Part shown: positions 41,481-49,759 of the stretch, piece by piece
Numbering within the stretch: position 1 is the first letter of the stretch
Layout: every line of letters begins with the position of its first letter
Assembly: GCA_046349395.1 (NCBI GenBank)
Contig: JAXMCK010000005.1
Location: forward strand, 186,001-250,000
DNA: 64,000 bases
Reading direction: 5' to 3'
Origin: JAXMCK01 sp046349395
Lineage (GTDB): Bacteria > Pseudomonadota > Alphaproteobacteria > Geminicoccales > Geminicoccaceae
The notes under the pieces: model-generated
What the model was told of the DNA's origin: nothing
Seen by the model: only the letters and a program-made list of their open reading frames with translations
Database searches by the model: none
Translations under genes and position numbers: made by a program

Positions 41481-43331
41481 ATGGAACTTCGGGTGGCCGA
41501 GACGGCGAAGCGCGCCGACTCGCTGGGTGAGCTTTTGACCAGTCTCCAGGATGCCGACCTGGAGGCGATGAGCTCGAGCGAGGTTTCCGCCATCCACCGG
41601 CGGTTGAAGCGTCTGCGACAGGCGCCCGACATCCGCGTCGCCTACATGGGCAGCCACGTCATCGAGCCCCTGCCGGCCTATGTCGAGGTCTCGCTGGCGA
41701 CCGCCGGGCTCGTCGCCGCAGGCTGGTTCGGCCAGTTCAATCAATACAATCAGGAGGTCCTGCGGCCCGACCCCGACCTCGTCGCCTTCGACCCCCAGCT
41801 CATCCTCCTCGCCGTCAGCCTGCGCGACATAGCACCCGAGGCCCATGACGCGCTGGATACGCTGGACCGCCCGTCCAAGCTGACGCTGATCGACCAGATC
41901 GTCGGCGAGCTCGTCGCCTGGGCCGAGGCCGCGAAGAAGGCGACCGGCGCCACGCTCCTCATCACCAACTTCCCGCGCCGCAGCTATCCCCGCCTCGGCA
42001 TCGCCGACCTCAAGGCCGAGATGGGCGAGGTCGAGTTCCACACCCGCCTGAACCTCGCTTTGCTCGAAGCCTTCAAGGACGATCTGCGCGCCCATGTGCT
42101 CGACATCGAGCGCATCACGAGCCGCATCGGCAAGGAGCGCAGCTTCAACGCGCGCACCTACTACCTGGCCAGGATGCCGTGGGACACGACCCTCCTCACG
42201 CACCTCGCCCAAGAGTTGCACCGCTACGTCCATGCGCTGCTCTGCATGACGAAGAAGTGCCTCGTGCTCGACCTCGACAATACGCTCTGGGGCGGGATCC
42301 TCGGCGAGGAGGGACCCGACGGCATCGCCATCGGCCCCGGCACGCCGCACGGCGAGGCCTTCTGGGACTTCCAGCTCCGCCTCGCGATCCTGAAGCGCCG
42401 CGGCGTGCTGCTGGCCATCGCCAGCAAGAACAATCTCTCCGACGTGGAAGAGGCCTTCGCCCGCTGCCCGATGCCGCTCTCGCTCGGCGACTTCGCGGCC
42501 GTCGAGATCAACTGGCAGAGCAAGCACAAGAGCATCGAGCGGATCGCCAAGGCCCTGAACATCGGCCTCGATTCGCTGGTCTTCGTCGACGACAACCCGG
42601 TCGAGTGCGAGCTGATCAAGCAGCTTCTCCCTCAGGTCACCGTCCTCCCGCTGCCGCCCTCGCCGTCCGACTATCCCGAGCTGATCAACCAGCTCATGGC
42701 CTTCGAGACGATCCGCATCACCGAGGAGGACCGGGCCAAGGCGCGGCAATATCTCGAGAACAACAAGCGTAGCTCCAGGCTCGCCGAGGCCGGCAGCCTG
42801 GAGGACTGGCTGCAGAGCCTGGGCACCGTCGTCCGCCTGCGCCACGCCACCGCGGTCGAGGTGCCGCGGATCCACCAGCTCTTCGTCAAGACGAACCAGT
42901 TCAACGTCACGACCAAGCGCTACACCGTGGCCGAGGTCGAGCATTTCCTGGAAGACGACCGCTTCGACCTGCTGCTGGTCGACGTCCGCGACCGCTTCGG
43001 CGAGCTGGGGACCGTCGGTCTCGTGCTGGTCGACAAGGACAGCACGACACCGCTCGTCGACAGCTTCGTGCTGAGCTGCCGTGCCATGGGCCGCGAGATC
43101 GAGACCGCGATCGTGAACCACCTGAAGCAGGTCTACCTGCTGGCCGGGGACGAGGACGGCCTGCGCGCCGTCTACCTGCCGACGCGGAAGAACATGCCGG
43201 TCGCCGACCTGTTCGAGCGGGAGGGCTTCACCGTCGCCGCGACCCTGGAAAGTGGCGAGAAACGCTATCTGCTGTCACGGGAGCAGGCCACGCTCCGTCC
43301 ATGCCCCCACATCACCGTCGAGATCGCCTGA
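41481..43331 (+). CDS. FkbH-like HAD-IIIC phosphatase / glyceryl-ACP forming enzyme
   Basis: A 616 aa protein. The HAD domain lies at about residues 258-395: KKCLVLDLDNTLWGGILGEE holds the nucleophile Asp, ASKNNLSDV is motif II and LVFVDDNPVECELIKQ motif III. The N-terminal 250 residues resemble the SGNH-like part of FkbH proteins; the C-terminal part (RHATAVEVPRIHQLFVKTNQF) is GNAT-like. FkbH enzymes load the 3-carbon unit of 1,3-bisphosphoglycerate onto an acyl carrier protein. The stand-alone ACP gene is 3 bp downstream, which fits. The unit could go to a polysaccharide, lipid or small metabolite. Confidence 0.9.
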   Translation: MELRVAETAKRADSLGELLTSLQDADLEAMSSSEVSAIHRRLKRLRQAPDIRVAYMGSHVIEPLPAYVEVSLATAGLVAAGWFGQFNQYNQEVLRPDPDLVAFDPQLILLAVSLRDIAPEAHDALDTLDRPSKLTLIDQIVGELVAWAEAAKKATGATLLITNFPRRSYPRLGIADLKAEMGEVEFHTRLNLALLEAFKDDLRAHVLDIERITSRIGKERSFNARTYYLARMPWDTTLLTHLAQELHRYVHALLCMTKKCLVLDLDNTLWGGILGEEGPDGIAIGPGTPHGEAFWDFQLRLAILKRRGVLLAIASKNNLSDVEEAFARCPMPLSLGDFAAVEINWQSKHKSIERIAKALNIGLDSLVFVDDNPVECELIKQLLPQVTVLPLPPSPSDYPELINQLMAFETIRITEEDRAKARQYLENNKRSSRLAEAGSLEDWLQSLGTVVRLRHATAVEVPRIHQLFVKTNQFNVTTKRYTVAEVEHFLEDDRFDLLLVDVRDRFGELGTVGLVLVDKDSTTPLVDSFVLSCRAMGREIETAIVNHLKQVYLLAGDEDGLRAVYLPTRKNMPVADLFEREGFTVAATLESGEKRYLLSREQATLRPCPHITVEIA

Positions 43332-43334
43332 GCC

Positions 43335-43589
43335 ATGACACCCTGCGTGCATCCGAAGCTGGTCGCCATCCTCTGCGACATCCTCGATCTGGAGCCCGAC
43401 CAGATCCGGCCCGACCTGCACTGCGACGAGGTCGAGTCCTGGGACTCGCTCAACTCCCTGCGCATCGTCACCGCGGTCGAGGAGACCTTCCAGGTCCGGC
43501 TCGCCATGAGCGAGATCCAGGAGATCCATTCCGTCGGCGACCTCAACGCGCTCCTCCAGGCCCACGGCGCCCTGGACGCCGCCGCGTGA
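43335..43589 (+). CDS. Stand-alone acyl carrier protein of the FkbH operon
   Basis: An 84 aa ACP, distinct from AcpP at 2 kb. The phosphopantetheine Ser is in VESWDSLNSLRIVTAVEETF, with WDSL in place of the usual ADSL, a form common in ACPs of secondary metabolism and FkbH systems. It begins MTPCVHPKLVAILCDILDLE. It sits between the FkbH gene (3 bp gap) and the acyltransferase gene (4 bp GTGA overlap), so the three proteins are surely made together. Expected role: carry a glyceryl or related unit from FkbH to the acyltransferase. Confidence 0.9.
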   Translation: MTPCVHPKLVAILCDILDLEPDQIRPDLHCDEVESWDSLNSLRIVTAVEETFQVRLAMSEIQEIHSVGDLNALLQAHGALDAAA

Positions 43590-44098
43590 AGCTGGCGCGC
43601 TTCCTCCCCGGCCACCTCGTCGCCCTCGTCTACTGGTTCCGCTTCCGCGCCGCGGTCAGCCCGCGGGCCGAAGTCGAGCTGTCGAAGAACGTGAAGCTCG
43701 GCAAGGGCACGGTCATCGGCTCCTTCACCAAGGTGAAGGCCAGCAACGGCCCTCTCAGCATCGGTGCCCGCGTCTCGATCGGCTCCAGCTGCTTCTTGGG
43801 GGCAGGTGCCGCCGGCAACCGGATCGGCGACGACTGCCTCATCAGCGACCACGTCACGATCCTGAACAGCAACTACCGCTACGACCGCCTGGACGTACCG
43901 ATCCAGCAGCAGGGCATCACCTCGAAGGGTGTCGACATCGGCCGCAATGTCTGGCTCGGCAGCGGCGTCATCGTGCTCGACGGCAGCACGATCGGCGACG
44001 GCACCATCGTCACCCCCAACTCCGTCGTCTCCGGAAAGCTGCCACCCAACGTCATCGCCCAGGGCAACCCCGCGAAGGTCATCTTCCAGCGACGGTGA
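43586..44098 (+). CDS. Left-handed beta-helix acyltransferase
   Basis: A 170 aa protein starting at GTG 43586 (overlapping the ACP stop). Hexapeptide repeats cover most of it: VKLGKGTVIGSFTKV, LSIGARVSIGSSCFLG, NRIGDDCLISDHVTIL, VDIGRNVWLGSGVIVLDG and STIGDGTIVTPNSVV, ending NPAKVIFQRR. This is the WbbJ/LacA-type acyltransferase fold; such enzymes usually acylate sugars. The N-terminal segment (FLPGHLVALVYWFRF) is hydrophobic and may touch the membrane. In this operon the donor may be the ACP-bound unit, which would be unusual for the family (acetyl-CoA is typical). Its stop directly abuts the stop of the convergent gene. Confidence 0.88.
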   Translation: MKLARFLPGHLVALVYWFRFRAAVSPRAEVELSKNVKLGKGTVIGSFTKVKASNGPLSIGARVSIGSSCFLGAGAAGNRIGDDCLISDHVTILNSNYRYDRLDVPIQQQGITSKGVDIGRNVWLGSGVIVLDGSTIGDGTIVTPNSVVSGKLPPNVIAQGNPAKVIFQRR

Positions 44099-45151
44099 TC
44101 AGTCGCTTCCCTCGGGCAGGATGACCGGCGGCAGGCTCTCGATCGTCGGCGGCCCGAACTCGGCCGCCGCCCGCAGGCTGAAGACGCCGACGGCGTAAGC
44201 CTGATCCGGCAGGACCATGCCCGTGCGGTCCTCGACCTCGACCCAATGGGCCGGCTCCGGCGCACCTTCAGGCCACCACTTCATCCGCTCCGCCCACCCG
44301 CGGAAAGAGCCGTCCGGCCGGCGAAGCTCGCGCACCTCCACGACCAGCCGGTAGCTGACGCCGGCCTCGACCTTCATTCGCAGCTTCTCGACGATGCCCT
44401 TCGTGTCCCGGATATCGCCCAGACGCTCCGACATCCCCGCTGCGACGCCGCCCTCGTTCCGCGAGTACCAGGCGATCGCGAATCGCCAGCCGAGCGCGGG
44501 ATGGACGTTGCTCGGATCAGGCCGGCCGCCCCAGAGCGGAAACAGGCCGAAGCCCCAGTCCCGTTCGCCCGTGTCGGGCACGGCCCGGAGCCGGAGCGTG
44601 GTCGAGATCTTCCGTCCGCCACGAAAGGGCGGTGCAGCGAGTGTCAGCCTGTCCCAACCTTCGAAGCCCGGCACCGGCCGCACCCAGGGCGCACCGTCTG
44701 GTCCCTCGACGACCTCCCACCGGCCGTCCTGCACGTCGAGCGACGACGCGTCCCACCTCACCGTCGTGGGCAGCGCGGGCGGTGCGGCATCGTAGTCGAT
44801 GTCGAAGGTCGCGCGCACGGCCGCCCGCAGCGGCGCCTTCGCCTCGACCTCGACCGAGTTGGTCCCTGGCCGCAGCTCGGCGGCGGTCATCTCGACCGTG
44901 AAGTCGGGCCGCCTGACGCGGGGCGGTCGCTCCAGGACGGGTCGCCACACGCCGCCGTTCACACGGTAGCGGGCGTCGCGCACGATCGCGCCGAGCCGGC
45001 CCGTGATGTTGGCCGTGACGTCACCCTCGCGAAGGCCGACCCGCCCGGGTGCGTGATAGACCTGCAGCAGCGGCTGCGACGCGTACCAGACGCCGGCCGC
45101 CGCACCGACCAGGGCGATCAGGAGGGCGCCGGCTACGAGGACGCGACGCAT
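44099..45151 (-). CDS. Membrane-anchored protein of unknown function
   Basis: A 350 aa protein with one N-terminal membrane segment (VLVAGALLIALVGAAAGVWY) and a large outer part. The first 90 residues outside look like an Ig-like or FN3-like beta domain (VNGGVWRPVLERPP, ELRPGTNSVEVEAKA). The remainder (from about 130) is beta-rich with conserved-looking Trp residues (WDASSLDVQDGRWEV, WGFGLFPLWGGRPD) and resembles a LamG/concanavalin-like jelly roll, possibly sugar-binding. I do not recognise the family. It overlaps the 3' end of the upstream glycosyltransferase gene by 19 bp, so the two are coupled and may act on the same polysaccharide. Confidence 0.78.
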   Translation of the reverse strand: MRRVLVAGALLIALVGAAAGVWYASQPLLQVYHAPGRVGLREGDVTANITGRLGAIVRDARYRVNGGVWRPVLERPPRVRRPDFTVEMTAAELRPGTNSVEVEAKAPLRAAVRATFDIDYDAAPPALPTTVRWDASSLDVQDGRWEVVEGPDGAPWVRPVPGFEGWDRLTLAAPPFRGGRKISTTLRLRAVPDTGERDWGFGLFPLWGGRPDPSNVHPALGWRFAIAWYSRNEGGVAAGMSERLGDIRDTKGIVEKLRMKVEAGVSYRLVVEVRELRRPDGSFRGWAERMKWWPEGAPEPAHWVEVEDRTGMVLPDQAYAVGVFSLRAAAEFGPPTIESLPPVILPEGSD

Positions 45152-46407
45152 GCCTGCACCCCTGTCTCCGCTTCATCGGCCGAGCCCTCGTACAGCCGCA
45201 GCATCCTCGCCACCACGCTGTCCCAGTCGAAGTGACGGGCCGCGCGGGCCCTCCCCGCCGTACCCATCCTCACCCGCAGGTCCGCGTCATCCAGCAGCCG
45301 GCCCAGCGCGTCGGCGAGGCCCAGGGCATCGCCGCGCTCGACGAGCAGGCCGGAGCGCCCCTCCTCCAGGATCTCGCCGATGGCCCCGCCCCGCGTCGCG
45401 ACGACCGGCAGACCCGTCGCCATCGCTTCGGCCACCGGCATCCCGAACGGCTCCCGCCAGGCGGACGGAAAGGCGAAGACGTTGGCGGCCGCGTAGCGTT
45501 CCGCGAGATCGGCGTGCGGCACGGGTCCGGCCAGCTGCACCTTGTCGCCAAGTGGCTCGGCCAGCCCGCGCAGATGCCCCTCCCAGGCAGCGCGGTCGGC
45601 CAGCAGGGAGCGGACATCCGCCAGGGGAGGATCGTCCCGGAAGCAGTCGACGAACTCGGGCGGCGACATGTCGACCGGTCCCACCAGCTCCAGCTGCAGA
45701 TCGGAAAAGCGCTCCTTCAGCCGTGCCACGGCCGACAGCAGCACGTGCACGCCCTTCTCCGGCACGAGGCGGCCACAGAAGAGGATCCGTCGTCCGGCCG
45801 CCGGGTCGGCCCGGACCGAGCCGAAACGCTCGTCGAAGCCGTTGTGCAGGGCGACACAACGCCCTGCCAGGGCCGGAAATCGCTGCCGCACCTTGTCGAT
45901 CACGTGCTCGCTGCAGGCCAGCACCAGATCGGCGTGCCGCAGCCGAGCCTCGGCACTCGGACCGTCGAAGTCGCGCATCGAGTGGTCGTGGATATGCGCG
46001 ATCAGCCGTGCCTCGGGCAGCGCTCGCCGCAGGCGCGGCAGGAAGTTCACCACGCTGTGCAGGTGTACGACGTCGTACCGCTCCTTTGCCAGCACACGCG
46101 CCACCCGCATCGCGAACGGCGCATAGTACGCGGCGGTGGTCCTGAACGGTCGATCGGGCCGCTTGAACCGGTCCAGCACCTTCAGCCTGTTGATGGCGCG
46201 GTCCGTCAGGAGCGGCATGCGCAGGTAGTGCACGCATTCGTGCCGCTCGCTTCGCGGCGTTCCCTTCTCCTGGCCGAGGAACACGGTGACGTCATGGTGG
46301 CGGGCCAGCCGGCGCGCATGCTCGTGCACGACGATGGAGACGGCATCGAACAGCTTGGTGGGCGGCGACGGAATCCGCGCGTGCGGATAGATGATGGCGA
46401 TCTTCAT
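45133..46407 (-). CDS. GT4-family glycosyltransferase
   Basis: A 424 aa GT-B fold enzyme. I start it at ATG 46407 (MKIAIIYPHARIPSPPTKLF). The N-terminal half has VHLHSVVNFLPRLRRALPEA and HIHDHSMRDF; the C-terminal donor-binding half has RRILFCGRLVPEKGVHVLLS and the E-x7-E motif region PSAWREPFGMPVAEAMATGL, followed by GGAIGEILEEGRSGLL. These are typical of family 4 retaining transferases using NDP-sugars. Likely it builds a surface polysaccharide or glycosylates a product. It is followed by the membrane-anchored gene with a 19 bp overlap. Confidence 0.9.
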   Translation of the reverse strand: MKIAIIYPHARIPSPPTKLFDAVSIVVHEHARRLARHHDVTVFLGQEKGTPRSERHECVHYLRMPLLTDRAINRLKVLDRFKRPDRPFRTTAAYYAPFAMRVARVLAKERYDVVHLHSVVNFLPRLRRALPEARLIAHIHDHSMRDFDGPSAEARLRHADLVLACSEHVIDKVRQRFPALAGRCVALHNGFDERFGSVRADPAAGRRILFCGRLVPEKGVHVLLSAVARLKERFSDLQLELVGPVDMSPPEFVDCFRDDPPLADVRSLLADRAAWEGHLRGLAEPLGDKVQLAGPVPHADLAERYAAANVFAFPSAWREPFGMPVAEAMATGLPVVATRGGAIGEILEEGRSGLLVERGDALGLADALGRLLDDADLRVRMGTAGRARAARHFDWDSVVARMLRLYEGSADEAETGVQACVASS

Positions 46408-46779
46408 GGTTGACCTGGCGCTGCAGGGACGTGGTCCCGGGTCGGGCGACGGGGGTCGGCCGAGCAGCGCTAGGGTGGACAGTTCCCGAGATTGTGCCGC
46501 GTGCCCCGCGGGTTGGCGCAGGACCGGAGCAAGTCGACGCGGTGGCGTGCCGAGCAGGCGATCGCGAGGTCGGCGGCGAGGTCGCGGCTGAGGCACCGCG
46601 ACAGTACGGGCCCGGGTAGCTGGAGCAGGGCCGGAGTCAGCCTCGAATGGAGCGAACGTGACGCCAAGCTTCCCCTACCTCCGGCGGTACAACCTGCGAG
46701 GTAGCGCGCCCGTGGCGTCGGTCCAGAGGATGTCGCCTCGACCATGGCTCGACCAGCCCGTAGAGCTTCGGGTCAGGCC
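46408..46779. other. Intergenic stretch without a recognisable gene
   Basis: 372 bp between the glycosyltransferase start and the IS5-type element. Open frames here lack homology that I can recognise and a credible ribosome-binding site. It must hold the glycosyltransferase promoter on the minus strand and, before the IS insertion, lay directly downstream of the exported-protein gene at 47595-48314. Confidence 0.5.
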
Positions 46780-47551
46780 TAAGGCCCGTTAGACAACCAG
46801 TCGAGTGCGGCGGCGAGATGTAGGGCGCCGCTGAAGCTCTGGACAGTCTTGTCGTTGCGGGTGGCGAGGGCCCGCCATTCCTTGAGGCGGGCGCAGAGGT
46901 TCTCGACCCTGGAGCGCCTGCGGTAGGCGTCGCGGTCGTGCTCGGGCGCCGAGCGGTGGGTCGGATCGGGGCGGACCACCGGTTCGGCCCCGACCTGACG
47001 GACCAGGGCTCGCCAGGTCGCGGACGAGTAGGCGCCGTCGCAGATCACCCGAGCCACGACCCCGAGCAGGACCACCAGCAACAGCAGGCTCGGCGCCGCC
47101 CTAAGCTCCGATGCCTGCCCCGGGATCAGGGCGAAGCCGAGGGCACGACCCTGCGCGTCGCAGACCGTGCAGGCCTTCGTGCCGTAGCCGCCGCGCGAGC
47201 GGCCGAGGGCATGGACCGCGGCCCCCCTTTTGCGCCCGCCGCCTTCTGGTGCGCCCGGATCGAGGTGCCGTCGAGAAAGACCTCCCCCAGCTCCGGCCGG
47301 CCCGCATCGCGCAACCGGGCGAAGGCACGTTCCCACACGCCCGCCCGCGACCAGCGGATGTGGAGTTGTGCCACCTTCCACCAGGGACCGTACTCCGGGG
47401 GCACCGCCCGCCACTTGGCGCCGTTGCGCTGCCGCCAGATCACCCCCTCGACCAGCCGGCGCTCGTCCCGTAGCGGGCGACCCGTCCCGGAACGTGCCCC
47501 GTCCAGCGCCGTCTTCAGGCGCATCCAAGCCTCGTCACTCAGCATCCTCAT
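46779..47551 (-). CDS. IS5-family transposase in two overlapping frames (probable -1 frameshift)
   Basis: Frame A starts at 47551 (MRMLSDEAWMRLKTALDGAR) and carries the N-terminal DUF4096-like domain (RDERRLVEGVIWRQRNGAKW) and the first catalytic Asp (VFLDGTSIRAHQKAAGAKGG). The rest, ALGRSRGGYGTKACTVCDAQ, then RVICDGAYSS and RRRSRVENLCARLKEWRALA with the catalytic Glu, is read in the -1 frame ending at 46779. The frames meet at a run A4G6 near 47222-47231, a plausible slippery site. IS427-type elements commonly make transposase by such a frameshift, so this is likely a functional arrangement and not a mutation. Confidence 0.85.
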
Positions 47552-47595
47552 GCCAAGCCAACGCCGACAGCCAGCTAAAGTTCTCTAACGGACCT
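46782..47595 (-). mobile_element. IS5-family element, IS427-like group
   Basis: An 814 bp element with imperfect inverted ends (CTAAGGCCCGTTAGACAAC on the left against CTAAGGTCCGTTAGAGAAC on the right, 17 of 19 matching, counting the flanking CTA). A TA dinucleotide flanks each end (46780-46781 and 47596-47597), consistent with the short TA-centred duplications of this group. It encodes a two-frame transposase on the minus strand. It is inserted in the stop codon of the exported-protein gene to its right. Confidence 0.88.
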
Positions 47596-48314
47596 TAGAA
47601 CCTCACCGCCAGTTGCAGGCCAGCGCCAGCCGGCAGAGCCGCGATCGAGGCCGTGGCCGTCCCGCCGAACTCGCCGTCATAGTCCCGCAGATCGCTGCCG
47701 GCGCGCCAAGGCTGGGTCCAGATCTGCGTCTCGCCCACGCCGACGCCGATCAGCGTCGACCACAGGGCATCGCCGCCGTCGCCGAGTGCCAGGATCGCCG
47801 CCCCGCCCAGTAGGTTGCCGCCGATCACGATCAGGTGCCGCTGCAGGCTATAACGGGTCTCCGCCTGCTCGGCACTCGTCAGCAAAAGGCTCTCGCCGAC
47901 CGCGAGGCGCTGCTCCTCCGCCGCCCGGCCCTCGCCCGGCACCTCGCGCATCGGCCGGGCCCCCTGCGTCGCCACCAGAGGATCGTGCCACAGACGTGCG
48001 GTCTGCACGGCGGCCACGGCCGACTTGGCGGCGGCCACGACGGCACGGACCCGCCGGTCGTTGTCGTCGACCCTGATCGCGTAATCGAGATTGAAGACGA
48101 AGCTCGCCGTGTAGGCCCCCGTCCATCCCCACTGCCACGTCAACGCCGTCGGCCGCGCCTCGTCCAGCCGCTGCTCCAGAAAGCCGATCCGCTCGGCCAA
48201 CTCGACATCGGTCAAGCTGAGTATCGGCGGCTGCACGGATGCGGGCTCGGCGGCGGCGGAGCCGTAGAGGAACACCAGAGTGCCGAGTGCCAGAAGAGCA
48301 ACGGGCGATTGCAT
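47595..48314 (-). CDS. Exported protein of unknown function, possibly outer-membrane
   Basis: A 239 aa protein from ATG 48314 (MQSPVALLALGTLVFLYGSA) with a signal peptide cleaved near AAA-EPA. The mature part has a helical region (VELAERIGFLEQRLDEARPT), an aromatic stretch (WQWGWTGAYTASFVFNLDY) and a Gly-rich C-terminal half (LIVIGGNLLGGAAILALG, GVGVGETQIWTQPWRAG). It ends LQLAVRF; a final Phe is a feature of outer-membrane beta-barrel proteins, although the barrel is not obvious. The stop codon is TAA whose TA is the IS target; without the element the codon would be TAG, so the protein is unchanged by the insertion. Family not recognised. Confidence 0.75.
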   Translation of the reverse strand: MQSPVALLALGTLVFLYGSAAAEPASVQPPILSLTDVELAERIGFLEQRLDEARPTALTWQWGWTGAYTASFVFNLDYAIRVDDNDRRVRAVVAAAKSAVAAVQTARLWHDPLVATQGARPMREVPGEGRAAEEQRLAVGESLLLTSAEQAETRYSLQRHLIVIGGNLLGGAAILALGDGGDALWSTLIGVGVGETQIWTQPWRAGSDLRDYDGEFGGTATASIAALPAGAGLQLAVRF

Positions 48315-48640
48315 CGGTGCCGCCTGCGCATCGCGGTTGGAACCTCCAGCGGGTCGAAGGCTTCTAGTCGACGATTGCAGCACCTCGAACGGCCGAGGAC
48401 CTCAGGACGCGGCCGGCAGGGCACAGTTGTGTCGTCTGTTGTGGCATCCAAACATCGAAAGTTGCACCCACAACACACCATCGTACGATGTCGTGACGAC
48501 CCGATGTTCACGTTAGACTTCAACTACGCGACCGGGGATATTCTTCTATCATAGGAATGCGGCACAGCCTCCCTGGCGCAGTCGTCGATGGGCGGTCGGC
48601 GATTCCACATGACCCTCGCGGCAGGAGTAACAGAAGCCCG
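48315..48640. promoter_or_regulatory. Divergent intergenic region with palindromes
   Basis: 326 bp between the exported-protein gene and the epimerase gene, with no coding evidence and lower GC around 48440-48560. It contains a perfect 12 bp palindrome CATCGTACGATG (48479-48490) and an 8 bp inverted repeat, TGTTGTGG (48437-48444) with CCACAACA (48468-48475). These may be operators for one or both flanking genes. Confidence 0.4.
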
Positions 48641-49696
48641 ATGCACAAAGTCCTGATCACCGGCGGCACCGGCTTCCTCGGTCGCAGCCTCGCCTTTCAT
48701 CTGACCTCCCGCGGCCATCGCGTCGCCGTGATGGCGCGCCCCAGCGACCGCGCCGAGGCCATCTGGAGCAAGGGGATCGGCTTCCACGCCGGCGACGTGC
48801 GCGATGCGAAGGCCGTGCAGAAGGCCGTCCGCGGCCATGACGTCGTCGTCCATCTCGCCGCCGCCTACCGGGCCGAGGGTCGCCCCTACCGCGACTTCGA
48901 GGAGATCAATGTCGGCGGCACGAAGAACGTGCTGGAGGCCTGCGTCGCCAATGATGTGGGCCGGGTGCTCCATGTCAGCACGACCGGCGTCTACGGTGTC
49001 CTGAAGAAGCTGCCGGCCGACGAGGGGCAACCCTATCACCATACCGACGCCTACCAGAAGACGAAGGTCTTCGGCGAGCAGTTGGCCTGGGAGATGTTCA
49101 ACGGGCCGCTCGCCGGCCGCGGTGTCGTCATCCGCCCGACCGGCGTCTACGGACCGGGCGACACGCGCATCCTGAAGCTCGTGCGCGGCATCGACCGCGG
49201 CTACTTCGTCCGCCCGGGCCCGTGCAAGAACCTCTACCACCCGTCCTATGTCGACGACGTGATGGACGGCTTCGAGCGGGCGATCACGAGCCCCAACGCG
49301 CCGGGCAATGCCTACAATCTGGCCGGGCGCGAATACATGCCGATGCGCCAGTACTTGGCGACCATTGCCCGGCTTCTCGGCCGGCCCGAGCCGCGCTTCC
49401 AGGTGCCGCTGCTGCCCCTCAAAGTCGCCGCCGAGGTCTGCGGCCATGTCGGCCGCTGGACCCGGATCGAGCCGCCGCTGTACCCGCGCCGTCTTGGCTT
49501 CTTCCATTTCGACCGCGCCTTCTCGATCGAGAAGGGCAAGGCCGAGATCGGCTACGCGCCTGAGGTGACGATCGAGGAAGGGCTCAAGCGCACCATCGCC
49601 TGGTGGCGCAGCGTCGGTCTCCTGGGCTCGACCGGGGCCGCCGGCACTCGGACCGCGAAGGCCGCCGCCCTGGGGGCGACCGCCCCCTTCGTCTGA
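48641..49696 (+). CDS. NAD-dependent epimerase/dehydratase family protein
   Basis: A 351 aa extended short-chain dehydrogenase. The start is ATG 48641 (MHKVLITGGTGFLGRSLAFH), which places the Rossmann motif TGGTGFLG at the N-terminus as usual. Other marks are VVVHLAAAYRAEGRP, the Ser/Thr segment HVSTTGVYGVL, YxxxK as AYQKTKVFGEQ, and RPTGVYGPGDTR. It resembles sterol/sugar dehydrogenase-type epimerases. The C-terminal 30 residues are Ala/Thr-rich and variable. It may modify sugars for surface polymers, in line with the glycosyltransferase nearby, but the substrate is unknown. Confidence 0.88.
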   Translation: MHKVLITGGTGFLGRSLAFHLTSRGHRVAVMARPSDRAEAIWSKGIGFHAGDVRDAKAVQKAVRGHDVVVHLAAAYRAEGRPYRDFEEINVGGTKNVLEACVANDVGRVLHVSTTGVYGVLKKLPADEGQPYHHTDAYQKTKVFGEQLAWEMFNGPLAGRGVVIRPTGVYGPGDTRILKLVRGIDRGYFVRPGPCKNLYHPSYVDDVMDGFERAITSPNAPGNAYNLAGREYMPMRQYLATIARLLGRPEPRFQVPLLPLKVAAEVCGHVGRWTRIEPPLYPRRLGFFHFDRAFSIEKGKAEIGYAPEVTIEEGLKRTIAWWRSVGLLGSTGAAGTRTAKAAALGATAPFV

Positions 49697-49759
49697 GCCT
49701 ATCGGCGCCGCACGGTGCCGTGAGTGGCGGTGAGGGGCGGCCACGCCGATGTTGGCGTC

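Noticed and set aside
46408..46779. Short frames in the gap left of the IS5-type element
   Set aside because: No ribosome-binding site, motif or codon pattern; best treated as non-coding.
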